Shown: positions 12,052 to 15,435 of the stretch, in pieces | Position numbering within the stretch: position 1 is the stretch's first letter | Layout: the number at the start of each line of letters is the position of its first letter | Source: an uncultured Eubacteriales bacterium | GTDB lineage: Bacteria; Bacillota; Clostridia; Christensenellales; Christensenellaceae | Length of the DNA: 15,435 nt | Assembly (NCBI GenBank): GCA_900545085.1 | Contig: UQXU01000042.1 | Coordinates: 1 to 15,435, forward strand | Direction of reading: 5' to 3' | Program-made: the position numbers and the translations under genes | The notes under the pieces: model-generated | What the model was told of the DNA's origin: nothing | Databases searched by the model: none | Seen by the model: only the letters and a program-made list of their open reading frames with translations

Positions 12052-13065
12052 TCAGTTCTCCCCTCTCTCAATTGCAACCGCATGAGCTATTGACGGAACA
12101 GATTCCCCCTGCTGTGAGCTTGTCTGCGAAAGTAAAGCTCCTGTTGCGACAAGCAGTATCCTGTTCAAATGCCCTTCGCTCATTCTTTTCAGCAAATATC
12201 CGTTAAACATAGACGCTGCGCATCCGCATCCGCTTCCTCCGCACTTCATATCCAATCCGGAATATATCTCCGCTCCGCAATCGAAATGAACCTTTGAAAT
12301 ATCTGTGCCAAGCTGAGCCGTGATGTCTCTGAGGATGTCTGTCCCAAATGTGCCTAAATCTCCCGTCACTATCAAATCGTAATAATCGGGTGTACGATCT
12401 GTATCCTCCAGATGTGTAATAATCGTCTCCGCAGCGGCAGGAGCCATTGCAGCTCCCATATTGTTAGCGTCGGATATACCCATATCTACAACGCTGCCTA
12501 TGGTTGCATGAGTGACTCTAGGCCCCTTTCCTCTGTTGGAAATCAATGTTGCGCCTGCCGCAGTCGCTGTGTTTTGAGCCGTTGTGGTCTGCGGAGTTCC
12601 CAGCTCCAGAGGATATCTAAACTGACGCTCCGCAGTTGCAAAATGACTGCTCGTAGCGCATACTACATTCTTGGCAAAGCCTCCGCCAACCATCATGCTT
12701 CCAATAGCCAGAGACTCCGCCATGGTTGAGCACGCGCCGTATACTCCCAGAAACGGAATGCCCAAATTGCGAGCCGTGAAGCCGGCAGATATTATCTGAT
12801 TTAGCAGATCTCCTCCGACCATAAAATCTACATCTTCTTTTTGCAGATTTGCATGATGTATCGCCAATTCTACAGCGCGCTCAAACATCTTCTGTTCCGC
12901 CTTCTCGAAAGATTCTTCTGCCCAAAGCACGTCGGGAATAGTCTCGTCGAAATAATCAGCATACGGACCTTCGGCTTCGCGCGGACTTACTATACTGCTG
13001 CCGCCTGTTATGCGAACGGTTTCTCCATAAAAGAGCGTCTGCGCGCCCATTCTTTTGTTCTTCAC
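12052..13065 (-). CDS. spoVAD: Stage V sporulation protein SpoVAD
   Basis: 337 residues from a GTG at 13065 that follows AGGAGG by eight bases; an ATG between them reads straight into TAA. It has the thiolase-like fold typical of SpoVAD: GVYGACSTMAESLAIGSMM, a CATSSHFATAERQFRYPLELGTPQ stretch that is strongly conserved in the family, and SGCGCAASMFNGYLLKRM near the end. Family members bind dipicolinic acid directly and are required for its uptake into the forespore and release in germination; the protein lacks membrane spans and sits on the inner spore membrane. It lies 12 bases after spoVAC, and its stop is immediately before the spoVAE start. Confidence 0.96.
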   Translation of the reverse strand: MKNKRMGAQTLFYGETVRITGGSSIVSPREAEGPYADYFDETIPDVLWAEESFEKAEQKMFERAVELAIHHANLQKEDVDFMVGGDLLNQIISAGFTARNLGIPFLGVYGACSTMAESLAIGSMMVGGGFAKNVVCATSSHFATAERQFRYPLELGTPQTTTAQNTATAAGATLISNRGKGPRVTHATIGSVVDMGISDANNMGAAMAPAAAETIITHLEDTDRTPDYYDLIVTGDLGTFGTDILRDITAQLGTDISKVHFDCGAEIYSGLDMKCGGSGCGCAASMFNGYLLKRMSEGHLNRILLVATGALLSQTSSQQGESVPSIAHAVAIERGEN

Positions 13066-13077
13066 TTACATATCCTC

Positions 13078-13536
13078 CTAAATAGCCCCGAAGAGCCACA
13101 ATATTCCGCTCGCAATAACAGATGCCGTTATACCATATACCAGAACGGGACCCGCAACTGAAAACAGCTTTGCTCCCACACCCAGCACAAGACCTTCGCG
13201 CTTGAATTCCATGGCAGGGGAAACAATAGAATTTGCAAAACCTGTTATAGGTACAATCGAACCAGCCCCGGCAAAGTTGCCCAAAACGTCATATACACCT
13301 AAGCCGGTGAAAAGCGCGCCTAAGAATATCATTGTGGAGGACGTCAGCGCGGATACCGTGTCTTCTCTAAGACCGCACACGTCAGAATACAGCGTTGAAA
13401 ACGCCTCTCCGATAACGCATATCAAACCGCCGACAACGAAAGCTTTGATAATGTCAAGAGGAAGATTGCTCTTAGGCATTTTTTTAGTTACGTATTCTCC
13501 GTATTTTTTACTGTCTATTTTTTTTGTAATGTCCAT
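13078..13536 (-). CDS. spoVAC: Stage V sporulation membrane protein SpoVAC
   Basis: 152 residues, normal for the family. A basic N-terminal tail (KKIDSKKYGEYVTKKMPKS) leads to about four membrane spans: AFVVGGLICVIGEAF, SSTMIFLGALFTGLGVYDVL, the FAGAGSIVPITGFANSIVSPA loop and LVLGVGAKLFSVAGPVLVYGI. SpoVAC of B. subtilis is a mechanosensitive channel-like component for dipicolinic acid movement. The ATG at 13536 follows AGGAG by about nine bases, and this ribosome site overlaps the stop codon of the small ORF upstream, which suggests coupled translation. spoVAA and spoVAB are absent, as in clostridia with the three-gene core operon. Confidence 0.95.
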   Translation of the reverse strand: MDITKKIDSKKYGEYVTKKMPKSNLPLDIIKAFVVGGLICVIGEAFSTLYSDVCGLREDTVSALTSSTMIFLGALFTGLGVYDVLGNFAGAGSIVPITGFANSIVSPAMEFKREGLVLGVGAKLFSVAGPVLVYGITASVIASGILWLFGAI

Positions 13537-13548
13537 TATCGCGTTCTC

Positions 13549-13653
13549 CTATTTTTCATCCTTGCGCTTGTTTTCCGGTATAAAAACCTCGTTCTCCTCA
13601 GGCGCGAGAGTATCCGTAAGTTCATCGCGCATTATCTCTCCTATTTTTCTCAT
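13549..13653 (-). CDS. Small unrecognised ORF coupled to spoVAC
   Basis: 34 residues (MRKIGEIMRDELTDTLAPEE, then NEVFIPENKRKDEK) from an ATG at 13653 with AAGGAG about ten bases upstream. The frame extends to another ATG at 13701 (16 more residues with two cysteines, 50 in total), but that start has no visible ribosome site. The protein is highly charged and has no membrane segment or cysteine in the shorter form. Its TAG is part of the TAGGAG that serves as the spoVAC ribosome site, so the two are translationally linked. It is the first reading frame of the spoVA operon. I know of no spoVA component like it. It may be a small spore protein or only a coupling leader peptide. Confidence 0.55.
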   Translation of the reverse strand: MRKIGEIMRDELTDTLAPEENEVFIPENKRKDEK

Positions 13654-13724
13654 ACAGCTCTTCTCCTTATCGCATTGTTCTTCGACTATTATCTGCGTCA
13701 TTTAGTTTTTCATTCATGATAAAT

Positions 13725-13753
13725 TTGATATTGCACATAATATCGTTTATACT
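13725..13753 (+). promoter_or_regulatory. Sigma-A promoter for the P1 peptidase gene
   Basis: TTGATA (13725-13730), exactly 17 bases, TATACT (13748-13753), 30 bases before the ATG at 13784. Confidence 0.65.
13728..13752 (-). promoter_or_regulatory. Weak forespore-sigma-like promoter candidate for spoVA
   Basis: On the minus strand GTATA (13752-13748) and CAATAT (13733-13728) are 14 bases apart. They loosely resemble the -35 and -10 boxes of sigma-G promoters, which drive spoVA in B. subtilis. The match is partial, and it overlaps the divergent sigma-A promoter. Confidence 0.25.
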
Positions 13754-13783
13754 ATAGCTGCAACGCTAAAAAGGAGATAAGCT

Positions 13784-14713
13784 ATGTATCAAGGAAGTAT
13801 AACGGATATAAAAGGAATAAAAGTCGGCTGCGCTCAAAATTATGAAAAAGTAACCGGATGCACAGCCGTTGTATTCGACAATCTATGCACAGCAGGGGTT
13901 GACGTAAGAGGAGGCGGACCCGGTACAATAAACACAGACATATTAAATCCCACAACAAACGGCTGCGTCGCGGACTGCATCATTCTTTCAGGCGGCAGCG
14001 CCTTAGGATTGGAAAGCGCCGCCGGCGCTATGCGATATCTTGAAAAAATGGGACGCGGTTTTGATACAGGCATAAAACGCATACCTATGGTTTCCGGAGC
14101 GATTATTTACGATCTGGGAATAGGAAGCAAGGACGCATGGCCTGACGTCGCAATGGGATACGAAGCAGCAAAAAGCGCAGCAGCAAAAACACCCCAGGGC
14201 AGTATCGGCGCAGGGACAGGCGCTACAATAGGAAAAATACTCCAAGGTAAAGGCGCGGAAAAATCCGGACAAGGCAGCGCTTGCATAGAATTAGGAGGTG
14301 GATTAAAAGCAGCCGCTCTAATGGTCGTGAACGCTTTGGGCGATGTATGGGACGGGGACAGCATAGTAGGCGGACTTCACAGCGCCGACGGAACGTACTC
14401 TGATTCTCTGTCTATGATACTCAAGAACACAACGCCTTCCGGATTTTATAAGAATACAACTATAGGAGTTGTCGCTACAAACGCCAAGCTCACTCCGGCT
14501 CAAGCCGTAAAAATGGCTCAAGTGGCTCACGATGGATTGGCACAGGCAATAAAACCCGTGCATACCTATTCTGATGGAGACACTGTATTTTCTGTCGCCA
14601 CAGGAGAAATTGACGCAGCAGATCAAATTGACCGAATACTGGCAGCTTCGGTCGAAGCAGTTAGAAGAGCCATAGTCAACGCCGTATTAGCCGCTAAAAA
14701 ACAGCATATATAA
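13784..14713 (+). CDS. P1-family (S58, DmpA/NylC-like) self-processing peptidase
   Basis: 309 residues from an ATG with AAGGAG seven bases upstream. Family signatures run in order: ITDIKGIKVGCAQNY, TAVVFDNLCTAGVDVRGGGPGT, IILSGGSALGLESAAGAMRY, IPMVSGAIIYDLGIG, GSIGAGTGATIGK and VVNALGDVWDGD. The autoprocessing point is KNTTIGVVATNA: cleavage between Asn224 and Thr225 would free a threonine nucleophile, as in NylC, whereas DmpA uses Gly-Ser. Known members are aminopeptidases or amidases acting on small peptides or unusual amides; the substrate here is unknown. It is divergent from the spoVA operon with its own sigma-A-type promoter and converges with the SASP genes. No signal peptide is seen, so it should be cytoplasmic. 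Confidence 0.88.
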   Translation: MYQGSITDIKGIKVGCAQNYEKVTGCTAVVFDNLCTAGVDVRGGGPGTINTDILNPTTNGCVADCIILSGGSALGLESAAGAMRYLEKMGRGFDTGIKRIPMVSGAIIYDLGIGSKDAWPDVAMGYEAAKSAAAKTPQGSIGAGTGATIGKILQGKGAEKSGQGSACIELGGGLKAAALMVVNALGDVWDGDSIVGGLHSADGTYSDSLSMILKNTTPSGFYKNTTIGVVATNAKLTPAQAVKMAQVAHDGLAQAIKPVHTYSDGDTVFSVATGEIDAADQIDRILAASVEAVRRAIVNAVLAAKKQHI

Positions 14714-14749
14714 AAGTCGGGACGCAGCCATATTATGCGGCTGCGCCCC
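14711..14749 (-). terminator. Terminator of the SASP genes
   Basis: On the minus strand GGGGCGCAGCC (14749-14739) pairs with GGCTGCGTCCC (14729-14719) with one G-T pair around a nine-base loop, followed by GACTTTTA. On the plus strand the G-T pair becomes an A-C mismatch and no T-run follows. It therefore serves the leftward SASP transcript rather than the peptidase gene. Confidence 0.7.
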
Positions 14750-14768
14750 TCGATCAGTTTATCTTAAA

Positions 14769-14966
14769 TCACTTGGAAGAGTTTTTGCGCTCTACGTCCT
14801 CGATCATTTTCTTGACCATGTAACCGCCGATGTAACCGGCCTGCTTGGAAGTCAGATCGCCGTTGTAGCCCTGCTTCAGGTCTATGCCCAGTTCGTTCGC
14901 AATTTCATACTTCATGCGATTCATTTTTTCCTGAGCCTGAGCGCTTTTATCTGCTTTATTCTCCAT
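14769..14966 (-). CDS. Alpha/beta-type small acid-soluble spore protein (SASP), downstream copy
   Basis: 65 residues from an ATG with AAGGAG about eight bases upstream. It has the two blocks that define the family: MKYEIANELGI, which contains the site where the germination protease GPR cuts before the isoleucine, and YNGDLTSKQAGYIGGYMVKK followed by MIEDVE. These proteins saturate forespore DNA, shift it to an A-like form, protect it from UV and hydrolysis, and serve as an amino-acid store after GPR cleavage. It has a Lys/Gln-rich N-terminus and a KNSSK tail. It lies 52 bases after the other SASP gene, probably on the same transcript, and ends before the shared terminator. It shares about half its residues with its neighbour, so it is an old duplication. 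Confidence 0.95.
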   Translation of the reverse strand: MENKADKSAQAQEKMNRMKYEIANELGIDLKQGYNGDLTSKQAGYIGGYMVKKMIEDVERKNSSK

Positions 14967-15018
14967 GAGTGTTCTCCTTTCTTAAAAAATATCCGTTTAA
15001 ATTATTGGTCTTTGGGCG

Positions 15019-15210
15019 TTACTTTATACCCTGCGCTTCTTCGATCATGCGCTTGACCATGTAGCCGCCGACTGTACCGTTCTGCTTCGCTGTCAGATCG
15101 CCGTTGTAGCCGTCTTTGAGGTTGATACCCTGCTCGCCTGCTATTTCAAACTTGAGCTGATCAAGATATGCTCTCGCTTCAGGAACACTCGCTCTGTTGC
15201 TGCTGGACAT
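15019..15210 (-). CDS. Alpha/beta-type small acid-soluble spore protein (SASP), upstream copy
   Basis: 63 residues from an ATG with GGAGG about eight bases upstream. It carries LKFEIAGEQGINLKDGYNGD and LTAKQNGTVGGYMVKRMIEE, the GPR recognition block and the C-terminal DNA-binding block of the family. The second block has AKQNGTVGG where its neighbour has SKQAGYIGG. Its role is DNA coating in the dormant spore. It is the first gene of the pair. A sigma-F-like -10 element lies about 60 bases upstream, consistent with forespore-only expression. Confidence 0.95.
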   Translation of the reverse strand: MSSSNRASVPEARAYLDQLKFEIAGEQGINLKDGYNGDLTAKQNGTVGGYMVKRMIEEAQGIK

Positions 15211-15267
15211 AATGTCTACCTCCTTTTCTTAGATTTTTATCTCATCGGCTCTTTTGCCGTGTGCCTT

Positions 15268-15296
15268 TAATTTACCCCGAGACAGATAATATACAC
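15268..15296 (-). promoter_or_regulatory. Forespore sigma-F/G-like promoter for the SASP pair
   Basis: On the minus strand GGGTAAATTA (15277-15268) fits the sigma-F -10 pattern GGNNANANTA at every fixed position. GTGTA (15296-15292) lies 14 bases before it and is one base off GYWTA. Predicted start near 15260, leader about 50 bases. Confidence 0.45.
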
Positions 15297-15435
15297 TGCC
15301 AATTTGTATGTATTTTTTTTGGACGGCGTTTTTTACAAATTCGCTGTTTTGTTTTTCCCTCTTTGCTTAAAAAAGCCGCGATTCTCTCCGGTTTAGACAG
15401 TATGCTATAGATATACAGAATAAGGCAGTATTTCA
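15297..15435. other. Intergenic edge region, nothing recognised
   Basis: An AT-rich stretch with several T-runs. No coding frame, RNA fold or strong promoter is supported up to the window edge. Confidence 0.5.

Noticed and set aside
13202..13705. Plus-strand 167-residue ORF opposite spoVAC
   Set aside because: It is a shadow of spoVAC and the small ORF, with low-complexity serine-rich composition and no homology that I recognise.

Overview
The window reads as a chromosomal stretch of an endospore-forming, low-to-moderate-GC Bacillota, most likely a clostridial lineage. The evidence is a spoIIAA-spoIIAB-sigF operon, a minimal spoVAC-spoVAD-spoVAE operon, two alpha/beta-type small acid-soluble spore proteins (SASPs), strong GGAGG-type ribosome sites and AT-rich intergenic DNA. 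A sortase-anchored surface protein shows a Gram-positive envelope. I cannot name the species.

Layout. Bases 1-1322 are accessory and decayed: a short chimeric ORF (YxjG/MetE-like start, mobile-element-like end), a cluster of strong hairpins that includes copy A of a dispersed repeat, and the wreck of an XRE-type regulator. Bases 1323-2539 hold a flavin split-barrel gene divergent from an HxlR-type regulator, followed by tRNA-Asn(GTT). Bases 2598-6415 are the most interesting part. A leftward rrf2-type regulator and LPXTG-like surface protein pair is preceded by a 307-bp segment bounded by 25-bp inverted repeats (23/25 identical), and a complete tyrosine recombinase follows directly. A promoter inside the segment points at rrf2. 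This has the architecture of an invertible (phase-variable) promoter switch for a surface protein. The main rival reading is that the repeats are operators for the Rrf2 protein.

Bases 6423-10045 are housekeeping: tRNA-Ser(CGA), a hotdog thioesterase, an HD-domain nucleotidase-like protein, and a class A penicillin-binding protein whose stop codon overlaps that of the HD gene.

Bases 10207-15210 are a sporulation block. SpoIIAA, SpoIIAB and sigma-F control the start of forespore-specific transcription. The spoVA genes, which move dipicolinic acid into the spore, run convergently to spoIIA and abut it stop-to-stop. A short unrecognised ORF precedes spoVAC and is coupled to it. A P1-family self-processing peptidase is divergent from spoVA, and two tandem SASP genes close the window.
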